Below are positions 35,725 to 44,584 of a DNA stretch of 64,000 nucleotides, in pieces. The stretch comes from Nguyenibacter vanlangensis. Its GTDB lineage: Bacteria > Pseudomonadota > Alphaproteobacteria > Acetobacterales > Acetobacteraceae. The stretch covers positions 2,461,501-2,525,500 of the forward strand of contig NZ_CP152276.1 in assembly GCF_038719015.1 (NCBI RefSeq). Reading direction: 5' to 3'. Made by a program: the position numbers and the translations under genes. How positions within the stretch are numbered: position 1 is the first letter of the stretch; every line of letters begins with the position of its first letter. The notes under the pieces were generated by a model. That model did no database searches. It worked only from the letters and a program-made list of their open reading frames with translations, and was not told where the DNA came from.

Positions 35725-37811
35725 GCCGTCTCCTTCATGTCCATCACGATATTGCCGCCGCCGTCGATATGGGCATCGAACCGCGCCGGGACGTAGGTCG
35801 TGGTTTCCTGCTCGACGATCAGCGCCGGCCCCGCGACCGCGTCGCCCGGCCGCATTTCGGCGCGCGCATGGACCGCCAGTTCAACCATGCGGTCCCGGCC
35901 GCCATCGAACAGCAGGCGGGTGCGCGCCGCCGCGACCGGCCGGCGGGCCGGCGTGGGCGGGAAGGGCGCGGGCTGCTCCGCCCGGGTCGACACCGTGACC
36001 GACCAGTTCAGGATTTCCACCGGCGCGCCGGGAATGATCCGTGCGAACTGGCGGGCATATTCGGCCTCGAACGCCGCGCGCATGGCCGGCAGCGCGGCCT
36101 GGTCCAGCGGGCCGTCGGGCAGCGTCACGGCGATTTCATGCCCCTGCCCGACATAGCGCATGAAGGCCCCGCGCCGCACCGTCAGCGACGCGGCGCGCGC
36201 GTCATCCTGCACCATGCCGCGCGCGGTCGCGGTCATCTGGTCCAGCAATGCGGACACGGCCGCCCCGTCGAACTGCGCATCCAGCCGCGCGGGGTGGGAC
36301 CGCACCAGTTCGAACGAGACCGGCGCGGCCAGGAATCCCACCGCCGATCCCACCCCGGCATTGGCCGGCACGACCAGCCGCCGCACCCCTAGCTTCTCGG
36401 CCACGCGTCCGGCATGCAGCGGCGCGGCGCCGCCGAAGGCGATCATGGTATGGGTGCCGATCACCGCCCCGCGCTCGGCGGCATGGACCCGGGCCGCGCT
36501 GGCCATGGTCTCGCACACGATCTCGTAGACCGCATGGGCCGCCATCTCGGGCGACAGGCCCAGCGGGCCGCCGATCGCCGCATCCAGCGCCGCCGCCGCC
36601 CGTTCGGGCCGCAGGGTCATGCCGCCGCCAGCGAACCCTTCGGGCTGGAGCAGCCCCAGAACCAGGTCGGCATCGGTCACCGCCGGCCGCGTGCCGCCCA
36701 GTCCGTAACAGGCCGGCCCCGGCACCGAAGAGGCGCTTTCCGGCCCGACCACAACCCGCCGCATCGCGTCCAGATGCGCGATCGACCCGCCCCCCGCGCC
36801 GATCTCGACCATCTCGATCACCGGAATCCGCAGCGGCAGGCCCGATCCTTTCATGAAGCGCGCGGTGCGATCCACCTCGAAGAAACGCGAGGAGGCCGGC
36901 TGCCCCCGTTCGATCAGGCAGATCTTGGCGGTGGTGCCCCCCATGTCGAAGGACAGGACCCGCCCCTCCGACAATTGCCCGGCGCATTGCGCGGCGAAGA
37001 TCGCCCCGCCGGCCGGGCCGGATTCCACCAGCCGCACCGGAAATTGCCGCGCGGCCTCGAGCGACGTCAGCCCCCCGCCCGAGGTCACCAGATAGAGCGC
37101 GCCCCCGAAGGCGCGCCCGTCCAGCGCCTGGCGCAGCCGGCCCAGATAGCCGGCCATCAGCGGCTGGACATAGGCGTTGGCCACGGTGGTCGAGGTCCGC
37201 TCATATTCGCGTATTTCCGGGCAGACCGCGCTGGAAATCGAAATCGGCACCTCGGGCAGCGCCTCGGCCAGCAGGTCGCGGGCCCGGCGCTCGTGCGCCG
37301 GATTGGCATAGGCGTGCAGAAAGGCGATCGCGATCGCCTCGGCCCCGGCGGCGCGCAGATGCGGCACCAGGGCGCGCACCGCCGCCTCGTCCAGCGGGCG
37401 TTGCACGCGCCCCAGGGCATCCATGCGTTCGGGCACGGCAAAGCGGTGAGGCCGCGCCACCAGCGGCACGGGCTTGCGGATCATGATGTCGTACTGGTCG
37501 AACCGGCTTTCCGTGCCGATTTCCAGAATGTCCCGGAATCCCTCGGTACCGACCAGCATCGTCCGCGCGCCGCGCCGCTCGATGATCGCATTGGTCGCCA
37601 GCGTCGTGCCGTGCACGAAGACCGCGACATCGGAAAAATCGAGCCCGGCATCGGCCAGCACCAGGCCGATGCCGGTCATCACCCCGTCCTCGGGCGCGGC
37701 GGGCGTGGTCAGGACCTTGCGCGTCCGGCGCCCCTGCGGCGTTTCCAGCACGATGTCGGTAAAGGTGCCGCCGATATCGGCCGCCAGGCGAACGGATGAT
37801 GGGGGGGACAT
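35721..37811 (-). CDS. Hydantoinase A/oxoprolinase subunit
   Basis: A 696-residue HyuA-family ATPase subunit with the actin-like fold. The phosphate-binding loop is RLAADIGGTFTDIVLE, VFVHGTTLATNAIIERRG is conserved, and a second nucleotide segment is VLSFDMGGTTAKICLIERG. HyuA phosphorylates the cyclic amide carbonyl so HyuB can open the ring; in acetophenone and lactam enzymes related subunits act in carboxylation. ATG 37811 follows GGAGG. It is divergent from a winged-helix regulator across 77 bases. With the biotin/Pxp genes on the other side it points to lactam or 5-oxoproline metabolism. Confidence 0.92.
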   Translation of the reverse strand: MSPPSSVRLAADIGGTFTDIVLETPQGRRTRKVLTTPAAPEDGVMTGIGLVLADAGLDFSDVAVFVHGTTLATNAIIERRGARTMLVGTEGFRDILEIGTESRFDQYDIMIRKPVPLVARPHRFAVPERMDALGRVQRPLDEAAVRALVPHLRAAGAEAIAIAFLHAYANPAHERRARDLLAEALPEVPISISSAVCPEIREYERTSTTVANAYVQPLMAGYLGRLRQALDGRAFGGALYLVTSGGGLTSLEAARQFPVRLVESGPAGGAIFAAQCAGQLSEGRVLSFDMGGTTAKICLIERGQPASSRFFEVDRTARFMKGSGLPLRIPVIEMVEIGAGGGSIAHLDAMRRVVVGPESASSVPGPACYGLGGTRPAVTDADLVLGLLQPEGFAGGGMTLRPERAAAALDAAIGGPLGLSPEMAAHAVYEIVCETMASAARVHAAERGAVIGTHTMIAFGGAAPLHAGRVAEKLGVRRLVVPANAGVGSAVGFLAAPVSFELVRSHPARLDAQFDGAAVSALLDQMTATARGMVQDDARAASLTVRRGAFMRYVGQGHEIAVTLPDGPLDQAALPAMRAAFEAEYARQFARIIPGAPVEILNWSVTVSTRAEQPAPFPPTPARRPVAAARTRLLFDGGRDRMVELAVHARAEMRPGDAVAGPALIVEQETTTYVPARFDAHIDGGGNIVMDMKETA

Positions 37812-37888
37812 GCCATGCCTCCAGCTTCGGGTTAGGATAGGGCCAGGCGCCGGCTGACGGCACCGGACCGACAGCAGCGAGGCCGCCC

Positions 37889-38464
37889 ATGACCAAGACG
37901 AAATCCCCCCGGCGCATGACGGACGACCACGCGGCGGATTCGCGCGCCACGGCCACGGAACGCGCCTTCATCGTCTCGTCCTCGCATCTCGCCAGTCCGG
38001 GCCATGAGGATCTCAGCGAATTCGAATTCGCGCTGACGGTGGTCAATCACGCCTTCCAGCGCTGGGTGGTGCGGGGCATGGCGGCGGCGGGGCTGCCCGA
38101 TCTCTCGCCGCTGGATGCGCTGGTCCTGCACAGCGCCAATCACCGCCACCGGCAGAAAAGCATCTCGGACCTGATGTTCACGCTCAATCTGTCCGAACGC
38201 CATTCCCTCAACTACGCGATGAAGAAGCTCGACCGGCTGGGCCTGATCGCCCGCCGGCGCGACGGCAAGGAGGTCTTCGTCGGCACGACCGACAAGGGCC
38301 GCGCGGTGTGCGAGGAATATGCCCGCATCCGCCGGATCTGCCTGCTGGAACTGATCCCGCCCGACCGCAGCCCGGGCGGCAGCAGGATCGGCGACGTCGC
38401 GAAAGCCCTTCGCGTGCTGACGGGCTTTTACGAACAGGCCTCGCGCTCGGCCTCCTCGCTCTGA
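37889..38464 (+). CDS. MarR-like winged-helix regulator
   Basis: A 191-residue predicted DNA-binding protein. Residues ~55-140 form a winged helix with SISDLMFTLNLSERHSLNYA as recognition region and the wing RRRDGKEVFVGTTDKGRAVC. It resembles the winged-helix proteins often found by hydantoinase and amidohydrolase genes. It is divergent from hyuA and convergent with the biotin operon, so it may control one or both. The ligand is unknown. No clear palindrome was found in the 77-bp hyuA gap. Confidence 0.8.
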   Translation: MTKTKSPRRMTDDHAADSRATATERAFIVSSSHLASPGHEDLSEFEFALTVVNHAFQRWVVRGMAAAGLPDLSPLDALVLHSANHRHRQKSISDLMFTLNLSERHSLNYAMKKLDRLGLIARRRDGKEVFVGTTDKGRAVCEEYARIRRICLLELIPPDRSPGGSRIGDVAKALRVLTGFYEQASRSASSL

Positions 38465-38528
38465 CGGTCCGATTCGGAAATTCGCATGCGCGTGTCTCGG
38501 GCGGGACATTGGCTGCGGCCGGCGCGGC

Positions 38529-38957
38529 TCATTCATGGCGGATCGCGAATGCCGGGGCGTGATAGCCGATCGGCGCGCCATCCGCCGCCAGGACGGCCTG
38601 CACCACGCCGTCGCGCGGCGCGACGATCGGCAGCAGCGCCGGACCGATTTCCACGAAGCCCAGGATCATCCCCGCCGCGACGCGCGCGCCCACCGCGCCG
38701 TCCCCGGCATGCCCCGCAGTCACCGCCCCCGCAATCACATTTCCCTGGCGGAACACCCCCATTTCCGGACTCGGCACCTCCGTCACGGCTGCGTCCTCTG
38801 GCGCATCCTCCGGCGCGTCCTCCGATTGGGGCGCGTCCGTCCCGGGTGCCGCGAGGCGGACGGTCAGCGTCTCGGCGCCGTCCGCCAGCGACAGGCTGCG
38901 CATGTCCTGGCGCCGCATGGCCGCCACCAGACGCGGCAGCGCGTCCAGCAAGGTCAT
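38529..38957 (-). CDS. Degenerate biotin carboxyl carrier-like protein without lysine
   Basis: A 142-residue protein whose last ~75 residues align by eye to a biotinyl domain, with an acidic linker (EDAPEDAPEDAA) before it as in BCCPs. Where BCCPs have the E-A-M-K biotin hairpin it reads VEIGPALLP. The whole protein contains no lysine, so it cannot be biotinylated or lipoylated. The N terminus (LLDALPRLVAAMRRQDMRSL) resembles the helical start of the true BCCP at 40320. AAGGA precedes its ATG, which overlaps the biotin carboxylase stop (ATGA), so it is translated with that gene. A structural or regulatory role in the carboxylase complex is inferred. Confidence 0.75.
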   Translation of the reverse strand: MTLLDALPRLVAAMRRQDMRSLSLADGAETLTVRLAAPGTDAPQSEDAPEDAPEDAAVTEVPSPEMGVFRQGNVIAGAVTAGHAGDGAVGARVAAGMILGFVEIGPALLPIVAPRDGVVQAVLAADGAPIGYHAPAFAIRHE

Positions 38958-40327
38958 GGCGCGTCCTTCCGTGGCGTCATCGTCTCCAGATCCAGTGACT
39001 CCAGGTAATGGACGCCGACCCCGCCGGTCCGGAAATCCTCGGTTTCCATCAGGCGGCGATGGAACGGCGCGGTGGTGGCGATCCCTTCGATCGCCATTTC
39101 GTCCAGCGCCGCGCGCATGCGTGCCAGCGCGTCGGCCCGGTCGGCCCCATGAACGATCAGCTTGGCGACCAGCGAATCGTACTGCGGCGGCACGCGGTAC
39201 CCCGCATGGAGATGCGTATCCACCCGCACCCCCGGTCCCCCCGGGGGATGCCAGGCCCGCACCAGGCCGGGGCTGGGGACGAAATGCAGCGGGTCCTCGG
39301 CATTGATCCGGCATTCGATCGCATGCCCCCGCGTCGCGATATCCGCCTGCGTGAGTCCAAGCGGCTGCCCGGCCGCGATGCGCAACTGCGCGCGCACGAT
39401 ATCGATGCCGGTCGTCATCTCGGTCACCGGATGCTCGACCTGCAGGCGGGTATTCATCTCGATGAAGAAAAATTCCCCGTCCTCATACAGGAATTCGAAG
39501 GTTCCCGCCCCTTCGTACCCCATGTCCAGGCAGGCCCGGACACAGGCCGCGCCCAGTTCGGCGATCCGCCCGGGGGCGATCCCGACCGGGGGCGCTTCCT
39601 CGACCAGTTTCTGGTGCCGCCGCTGGACCGAGCAATCCCGCGCCCCCAGCCAGACGGCATGCCCCGCCCTGTCGGCCAGCACCTGGATTTCGACATGGCG
39701 CGGATGCTGCAGAAACCGCTCGGCATAGACCGACGCGTTTCCGAAGGCCCGGCCGGCCTCTTGCCGCGCGGTCTCGACCGCTTCGCGCAGCGCCCCGGCC
39801 CGATGCACCACCCGCATGCCCCGTCCGCCGCCGCCGCCTGCCGCCTTGACGATCAGCGGATAGCCCAGCGCGTCGCACAGGCGCTGGGCCGCCGCCATGT
39901 CGTCCGGCAGCGCGCCGTCCGACCCGGGCAGGCACGGCACGCCCGACCGCCGCATCTGCCGTTTGGCCGCGATCTTGTCACCCATCATGCGCATGATCGC
40001 GGCGGACGGCCCCACCAGCACCAGGCCCGCCCGTTCGACCGCGGCGGCGAAATCGGCGCTTTCCGACAGAAAGCCATAGCCCGGATGGATCGCATCCGCC
40101 CCGGTCAGCGCCGCCGCCCGCAGGATGCGCGCCCCGTCCAGATAGCTGTGCGACGCCGCCGCCGGCCCGATGCAGATCCGCTCATCCACCAGGCGCAGAT
40201 GCGCCAGCCCGGCATCCGCCTCGGAATAGACCCCCACGCTGCGCAGTCCCAGCAGGCGGCAAGCCCGGGCGATGCGCAGGGCGACTTCGCCCCGGTTGGC
40301 GATCAGGACGGTGCGGATCTCAGCCAT
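38954..40327 (-). CDS. Biotin carboxylase (AccC-like, pathway-specific)
   Basis: A 457-residue ATP-grasp biotin carboxylase that carboxylates BCCP-biotin with bicarbonate and ATP. Motifs are complete: VLIANRGEVALRIARACR, GADAIHPGYGFLSE, KAAGGGGGRGMRVV, DCSVQRRHQKLVEEAP and FFIEMNTRLQVEHPVTE. The length equals a stand-alone AccC. It is embedded with pxpA, pxpB and pxpC instead of accB/fatty-acid genes, so it probably feeds the PxpBC carboxyltransferase-like pair, giving a split urea-carboxylase-type enzyme. It overlaps the BCCP gene by eight bases and the degenerate BCCP gene by four. Confidence 0.93.
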   Translation of the reverse strand: MAEIRTVLIANRGEVALRIARACRLLGLRSVGVYSEADAGLAHLRLVDERICIGPAAASHSYLDGARILRAAALTGADAIHPGYGFLSESADFAAAVERAGLVLVGPSAAIMRMMGDKIAAKRQMRRSGVPCLPGSDGALPDDMAAAQRLCDALGYPLIVKAAGGGGGRGMRVVHRAGALREAVETARQEAGRAFGNASVYAERFLQHPRHVEIQVLADRAGHAVWLGARDCSVQRRHQKLVEEAPPVGIAPGRIAELGAACVRACLDMGYEGAGTFEFLYEDGEFFFIEMNTRLQVEHPVTEMTTGIDIVRAQLRIAAGQPLGLTQADIATRGHAIECRINAEDPLHFVPSPGLVRAWHPPGGPGVRVDTHLHAGYRVPPQYDSLVAKLIVHGADRADALARMRAALDEMAIEGIATTAPFHRRLMETEDFRTGGVGVHYLESLDLETMTPRKDAP

Positions 40328-40775
40328 TCCGCGCCTCATCCAGCCGCGTGATGGCAAATAGCGGCGTGCCCGGCTCGACCGCCTGTCCGTTCGCGCACAG
40401 CGTCTCGCGGATTATGCAGGCGAATTCCGCCTCGATCCGCGTCAGCGTCTTCATCACGTCCAGGACATAGAGCGGCTGCCCCGCCGCGACCCTGTCCCCC
40501 ACGCCGACGAAGGGCGCGGCATCCGGGGCGGGCGCGGCATAGAACTGCCCATACATCGTCGCGGCGATCACCTCGGGCGTGGCGGCGGGCTTATCCCCCA
40601 TCCCGTTCCGCGTCGCGGCCGGCGGCGGAGCCAGCGGCGGGGGATGTGGAGCGGTCGCGTCGTCGTCCCGCACCAGGCGGATCTGCTGGTCGCCATGCCG
40701 GTATTCCAGCTCGGCGATGCCCAGCGCGCGCATCCGGGCCATCAGCGCCTCGATCTGCTCCAGCGTCAGCATCAT
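40320..40775 (-). CDS. Biotin carboxyl carrier protein
   Basis: A 151-residue BCCP. An N-terminal helix, a Pro/Ala linker (~40-65) and a C-terminal biotinyl domain are visible. The biotin lysine is Lys109 in VLDVMKTL, where the common E-A-M-K is D-V-M-K. PFVGVGDRVAAGQPL and NGQAVEPGTPLFAI are the conserved flanks. It follows pxpA by twelve bases and overlaps the biotin carboxylase gene, consistent with one complex. It carries carboxybiotin between AccC and a carboxyltransferase, here presumably PxpB/PxpC. Confidence 0.9.
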   Translation of the reverse strand: MMLTLEQIEALMARMRALGIAELEYRHGDQQIRLVRDDDATAPHPPPLAPPPAATRNGMGDKPAATPEVIAATMYGQFYAAPAPDAAPFVGVGDRVAAGQPLYVLDVMKTLTRIEAEFACIIRETLCANGQAVEPGTPLFAITRLDEARNG

Positions 40776-40787
40776 GGCCGCCGCCTT

Positions 40788-41555
40788 TCAGGTCAGCGCG
40801 CGCAGGGCGATGCCCGCCGCTTCCAGCCGCGCACGTGTCAGGCGCGCCACCGTGACGGATTCGGCGTTGTCGCCATGCACGCAGATCGTATCGATCTGCG
40901 TCGGCAGCATCCGGCCCGACACGGTCTCGATCGCGCCCGCCCGCACCATGCGCACCACCCGGTCGGCGGCGAACGCCGCGTCATGCAGCACGGCGCCCGG
41001 TTCCTTGCGCGGCACCAGGTGCCCGTCCTCGGTATAGGCCCGGTCGGCGAAGATCTCGGAAAAGATCGTCATGCCCCGCGCGCGGCCGATCCGCTCCAGA
41101 TGGCTCAGCGCGATCGCCACCACCGGCAGCGCCGGATCGACGCGCCGTACCGCCTCGATCACCGCCTCGGCCACCGCCGGGTCGCGCTCGGTCAGGTTGC
41201 CCAGCGCGCCATGCGCCTTCACATAGGTCATGCGGTGTCCGGCATAGGCCGCCAGCGCCCGCGCCGCGCCGACCTGATAGGCGACGATCCGCTCGATCTC
41301 GCCGGTGGAAAACGGCATGACCCGCCGCCCGAACCCCCACAGGTCCGGAAAGCCCGGATGCGCCCCGGCCGCGACCCCCTTCGCGCGCGCCAGGGCAAAG
41401 GTCGCGGCCATCACTTCCGGGTCGCCGCCATGGAACCCGCATGCCACGTTGGCCGAGGTCACGACATCCAGCATCGCCGCGTCGTTGCCGATCGTATACT
41501 GGCCGAAGCTCTCGCCCAGGTCGGCATTCAGGTCGATCGTCTTGCGTCCGGTCAT
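40788..41555 (-). CDS. pxpA: 5-oxoprolinase subunit PxpA (LamB/YcsF family)
   Basis: A 255-residue member of the LamB/YcsF family, which with PxpB and PxpC cleaves 5-oxoproline to glutamate with ATP. Conserved stretches are IDLNADLGESFGQYTIGND, ANVACGFHGGDP, GAHPGFPDLWGFGRR, YVKAHGALGNL and ICVHGDNAESV. Metal-binding-type His and Asp residues are intact. ATG 41555 is preferred for its fit to family starts, with GGAG nine bases upstream; TTG 41573 is in frame. It lies between pxpC and the BCCP gene in the operon. Confidence 0.93.
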   Translation of the reverse strand: MTGRKTIDLNADLGESFGQYTIGNDAAMLDVVTSANVACGFHGGDPEVMAATFALARAKGVAAGAHPGFPDLWGFGRRVMPFSTGEIERIVAYQVGAARALAAYAGHRMTYVKAHGALGNLTERDPAVAEAVIEAVRRVDPALPVVAIALSHLERIGRARGMTIFSEIFADRAYTEDGHLVPRKEPGAVLHDAAFAADRVVRMVRAGAIETVSGRMLPTQIDTICVHGDNAESVTVARLTRARLEAAGIALRALT

Positions 41556-41580
41556 GGCATTCTTCTCCAGCAATCGGGAC

Positions 41581-42609
41581 TTACGCCGGGATCGGCATGT
41601 GGCGCAGAGCGGCGAATTCCGCCTGTCGCCGGGCCTGGCGCGCCGCCGCGTCCCGCAGGGCCGCGACCGCCTCGGCCCGGCTGGCCTCGACGAAGCGGAT
41701 GCGCCCGTTCACCGGCGTCTGCGCCAGCAGGCGCAGATCGGGCGCGATCACGGTCGCGATCTTCGGATAGCCGCCGCAGGTATTGGCGTCGGCCATCTGC
41801 ACGATCGGCTGCCCGGCCGGCGGCACCTGCACCGTGCCCGGCACGATCCCGTGCGAAAACAGGCTCATCGCCCGTTGCAGGGCCAGGGGTTCGCCCTCAA
41901 GCCGATAGCCCATGCGGTTGGCGCTGGGCGTGACCCGCCAGGTTTCGGCGAGGAATGCGTGCCGCGCCGCCGCGGTGAAATCGCCGAATTCGGCGGCCGG
42001 CAGCACCCGCACCCGCGTTTCCCCAGCATCGGGCAGCGGGCAGCGTTCCGCCAGGCCCCAGCCGCAGCGCGGCGGCCCCGGCTCCGCCGCCGGCCCGCAG
42101 CGCAGCACGTCGCCCCGCTGCAGCGCCCGCCCCTCCAGCCCGCCAAAACCGCCCTTGAGATCGGTGGCCCGCGCGCCCAGCACCAGGGGCACGTCGATCC
42201 CCCCCGCCAGCGCCAGGTAAGTGCGGCATCCTTCCGCCGGGGGACCGATCTCCAGCACCTGTCCGGGCGCCGCCCAGCACGCCCAGTCGGGCGGGAGCGC
42301 CAGGCCGTCCAGCCGTACCGGCCCGCGCGCGCCCGTTACGGCAAAGGCCAGCGCGGCCAGGAAGCGCACCCGGAAGGGAAAGAACGCGATCTCGATCCCC
42401 GCCGCGCCCGCCGGTTCGCCAGAATCGCTTGTCCGATCGCTTGTCCGATCGCCTGTCCGATCGCCTGTCGGATTGCCCAGCAGCATGTTGCCGCAGGCCA
42501 GGGCCGGCCCGTCCATCGCCCCGCCGCGCGCCACGCCCAGGGTCATGGCGCGCGGCCGCCCCTGGTCCTGGATGGTGTTCAGCGCCGACCCGGTCAGGAT
42601 CTCGATCAT
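41581..42609 (-). CDS. pxpC: 5-oxoprolinase subunit PxpC (carboxyltransferase-like)
   Basis: A 342-residue protein of the biotin-dependent carboxyltransferase AHS2/KipA family. Typical segments are TIQDQGRPRAMTLGVARGGA, LALAGGIDVPLVLGARATD, PSANRMGYRLEG and MADANTCGGYPKIATVI. Its homologue in urea carboxylase is half of the carboxyltransferase domain, which makes the neighbouring biotin genes functionally telling. Residues ~47-62 hold a GDRT/SDRT repeat encoded by 12-bp tandem units, an insertion next to the family fold. It starts 22 bases after pxpB. Confidence 0.92.
   Translation of the reverse strand: MIEILTGSALNTIQDQGRPRAMTLGVARGGAMDGPALACGNMLLGNPTGDRTGDRTSDRTSDSGEPAGAAGIEIAFFPFRVRFLAALAFAVTGARGPVRLDGLALPPDWACWAAPGQVLEIGPPAEGCRTYLALAGGIDVPLVLGARATDLKGGFGGLEGRALQRGDVLRCGPAAEPGPPRCGWGLAERCPLPDAGETRVRVLPAAEFGDFTAAARHAFLAETWRVTPSANRMGYRLEGEPLALQRAMSLFSHGIVPGTVQVPPAGQPIVQMADANTCGGYPKIATVIAPDLRLLAQTPVNGRIRFVEASRAEAVAALRDAAARQARRQAEFAALRHMPIPA
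42423..42470. repeat. Four 12-bp tandem units inside pxpC
   Basis: Units at 42423, 42435, 42447 and 42459 follow GATCGC(T/C)TGTCC with end drift. On the minus strand they encode the repeated G/S-D-R-T/S insert near residue 50. Confidence 0.9.
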
Positions 42610-42631
42610 GCGGCCCCCATTGCCCGGTCCG

Positions 42632-43276
42632 TCACCCGGCCTGCGTGAAACGCACGCGGTCGCCGATCCGCAACAGTCCAGGTTCGGCGCGCGCCGCATC
42701 GAACAGCACCGCGTCGGTGCGCCCGATGATGTGCCAGCCCGACGGCGCGGTACACGGCATCACGCCCGCATGGCCGCCGCCCACCATCACCGCCCCGCGC
42801 GCCACCGTCAGGCGCGGCGTGTCGCGGCGCGGGATCGCCAGACGCGGGTCCAGCCCGGTCAGGTAGGCAAAGCCCGGCATCGCCCCGATGGCCGCCACGC
42901 TGTATTCCCCCGCAAGGTGCAGCGCGATCGTCTCGTCTTCCGAGAGGCCGGCATGCGCCGCCACCAGTTTCAGGTCCTCGCCGAACGCGCCGCCATAGGT
43001 GACCGGGATTTCCACCAGGCGCGCCGGCACCGGCTCGGGCGATGCCGCCTGCCAGCATGCGCGGACCCGTTGTTCGACATAGTCGGGCTCGGTCCGAAGC
43101 GCATCGAACGTCACCAGCAGGTTATTGACCCCCGGCACCGCCTGCACCACCGCCGGATCGGCCGCCAGCGCCCGCGCCGCCGCCCAGACGCGGCGCTGCG
43201 CCGCCGGGTCGAACGCGCCGTGGGCCACGTCCAGCAGCACGGCCCCCGTGCCGGCCATGCTGAGCCGCGCCGTCAC
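42632..43276 (-). CDS. pxpB: 5-oxoprolinase subunit PxpB (KipI/AHS1 family)
   Basis: A 214-residue AHS1/KipI-type protein. Family segments are VPGVNNLLVTFDAL, EIPVTYGGAFGEDLKLVAAH, IGAMPGFAYLTGLDPRLAIPRR, and the C-terminal SGWHIIGRTDAVLFD with RIGDRVRFTQAG. With PxpC it forms the heteromer that activates 5-oxoproline, and it is homologous to half of the urea-carboxylase carboxyltransferase. GTG 43276 overlaps the MFS stop (GTGA); ATG 43258 is an alternative start. It is the first enzyme gene after the transporter. Confidence 0.9.
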   Translation of the reverse strand: MTARLSMAGTGAVLLDVAHGAFDPAAQRRVWAAARALAADPAVVQAVPGVNNLLVTFDALRTEPDYVEQRVRACWQAASPEPVPARLVEIPVTYGGAFGEDLKLVAAHAGLSEDETIALHLAGEYSVAAIGAMPGFAYLTGLDPRLAIPRRDTPRLTVARGAVMVGGGHAGVMPCTAPSGWHIIGRTDAVLFDAARAEPGLLRIGDRVRFTQAG

Positions 43277-44571
43277 GCCCCGTCCCCCTGCCGGCGCGCA
43301 TGGAACATGCGGCGCGGCATCGCCCAGGCGGCGGCGGCCCCGCACAGGATGATCCCGGCGGTGATGTAGAACACGCCGTGGAAATTGCCGGTGGCCTGCA
43401 GCAGATAGCCGGTCATGATCGGCGCCAGGATTCCCAGCCCGTTGCTGAAGGTCAGGGTCAGCCCGGTCACCGCGCCCAGAATGTCGTGCTCGATGACCAG
43501 GTCCGCCAGCAGCGCCATGTTGGCGCCGGTCCCCGCCGCCACGAAGGCCATCGACACCGCCAGCAGCGGAATGATCGTGCCTGCCGTCCCGCACAGCGGC
43601 AGCAGCCCCATCAGCGCCGCCAGGATCAGATAGGCGCACACCACCTTGCGCCGCGCGCCGTGGGCCAGCGACCGGCCGGCCATCAGCCGCTCGCCGAGCT
43701 TGCCCGCGGTGATCGAGATCACCGCCGCGCCGCAATAGCAATAGGCCGTATAGGCGCCTGCCTGCACCATGCCCAGATGCAGCACCTGCCGCAGGATCAG
43801 CGGCAGCCAGGACATCAGCAGGAAATTCGCGTAATTGGCGCAGCATTGCGCAATCACCACGCCCCAGAAACTGGACGAGCCGAACAGCACGGGCACCGAC
43901 AGGGTTCCGCGCCGCGCCGGCGACGGGTCCCGGTACGGCTGCGGATGCTGCCCGGGGTGCTGCTCGGGATGGATGAACCACCAGCACACCGACCAGACCA
44001 GCCCAAGCGCCCCCAGCATGCCGAAGGCCGGGCGCCAGCCGAAATGGGCGATCAGCCACGCCCCCGCAGCCGCCCCGCCGGCCAGCCCGATCGGAATCCC
44101 GCAGACGAAGGCCGTCATCATCACGCCGCGCTCGGTCGGCGGCGCCCAGGCCCGCACGACCTTGTTGCCCAGCGAGAAGGTCGGCGCCTCGCCGATGCCC
44201 AGCAGCACGCGGGTGGCGATGAAGGCCGCAATCCCGGCCGCCAGCCCGCCCAGGATCATCGCCAGCGACCACAGCGCCACCGCCAGCGCGCCGACCCGCC
44301 GCACGCCCAGCCGGTCCAGCAGGATCGCGCTGGGCAGGTTCAGGATGAAATAGGACCACAGGAAACTGGACAGGACCCAGCCGATCTCGCCCGATGTCAG
44401 GCCGAATTCCCGCGCGATCGCCGGCATGCCCGCCGACAGCGCCGCCCGATCGCCATAGCAGATCACGCACATCGCCACCGTCAGCGCATAGATCACGAAG
44501 CGGAACGGCCGCGCCGTGGCCGGGTCGCGGACGGCATCGGGACGGACGAGGATCTGTGCGGGGTGCTGCAA
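43273..44571 (-). CDS. MFS transporter of the oxoprolinase cluster
   Basis: A ~432-residue major facilitator of the anion:cation symporter type. About twelve helices can be traced, beginning VIYALTVAMCVICYGDRAAL, with LLDRLGVRRVGA as the loop 2-3 motif and GIGEAPTFSLGNKVVRAW typical of the ACS group that imports organic acids. The start is uncertain: TTG 44571 has CGGAG eight bases upstream, while ATG 44610 would overlap the receptor gene's end. It lies between the TonB receptor and pxpB and is coupled to pxpB, so it probably carries the pathway substrate across the inner membrane. Confidence 0.88.
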   Translation of the reverse strand: MQHPAQILVRPDAVRDPATARPFRFVIYALTVAMCVICYGDRAALSAGMPAIAREFGLTSGEIGWVLSSFLWSYFILNLPSAILLDRLGVRRVGALAVALWSLAMILGGLAAGIAAFIATRVLLGIGEAPTFSLGNKVVRAWAPPTERGVMMTAFVCGIPIGLAGGAAAGAWLIAHFGWRPAFGMLGALGLVWSVCWWFIHPEQHPGQHPQPYRDPSPARRGTLSVPVLFGSSSFWGVVIAQCCANYANFLLMSWLPLILRQVLHLGMVQAGAYTAYCYCGAAVISITAGKLGERLMAGRSLAHGARRKVVCAYLILAALMGLLPLCGTAGTIIPLLAVSMAFVAAGTGANMALLADLVIEHDILGAVTGLTLTFSNGLGILAPIMTGYLLQATGNFHGVFYITAGIILCGAAAAWAMPRRMFHARRQGDGA

Positions 44572-44584
44572 CGGGCGTGCTCCG

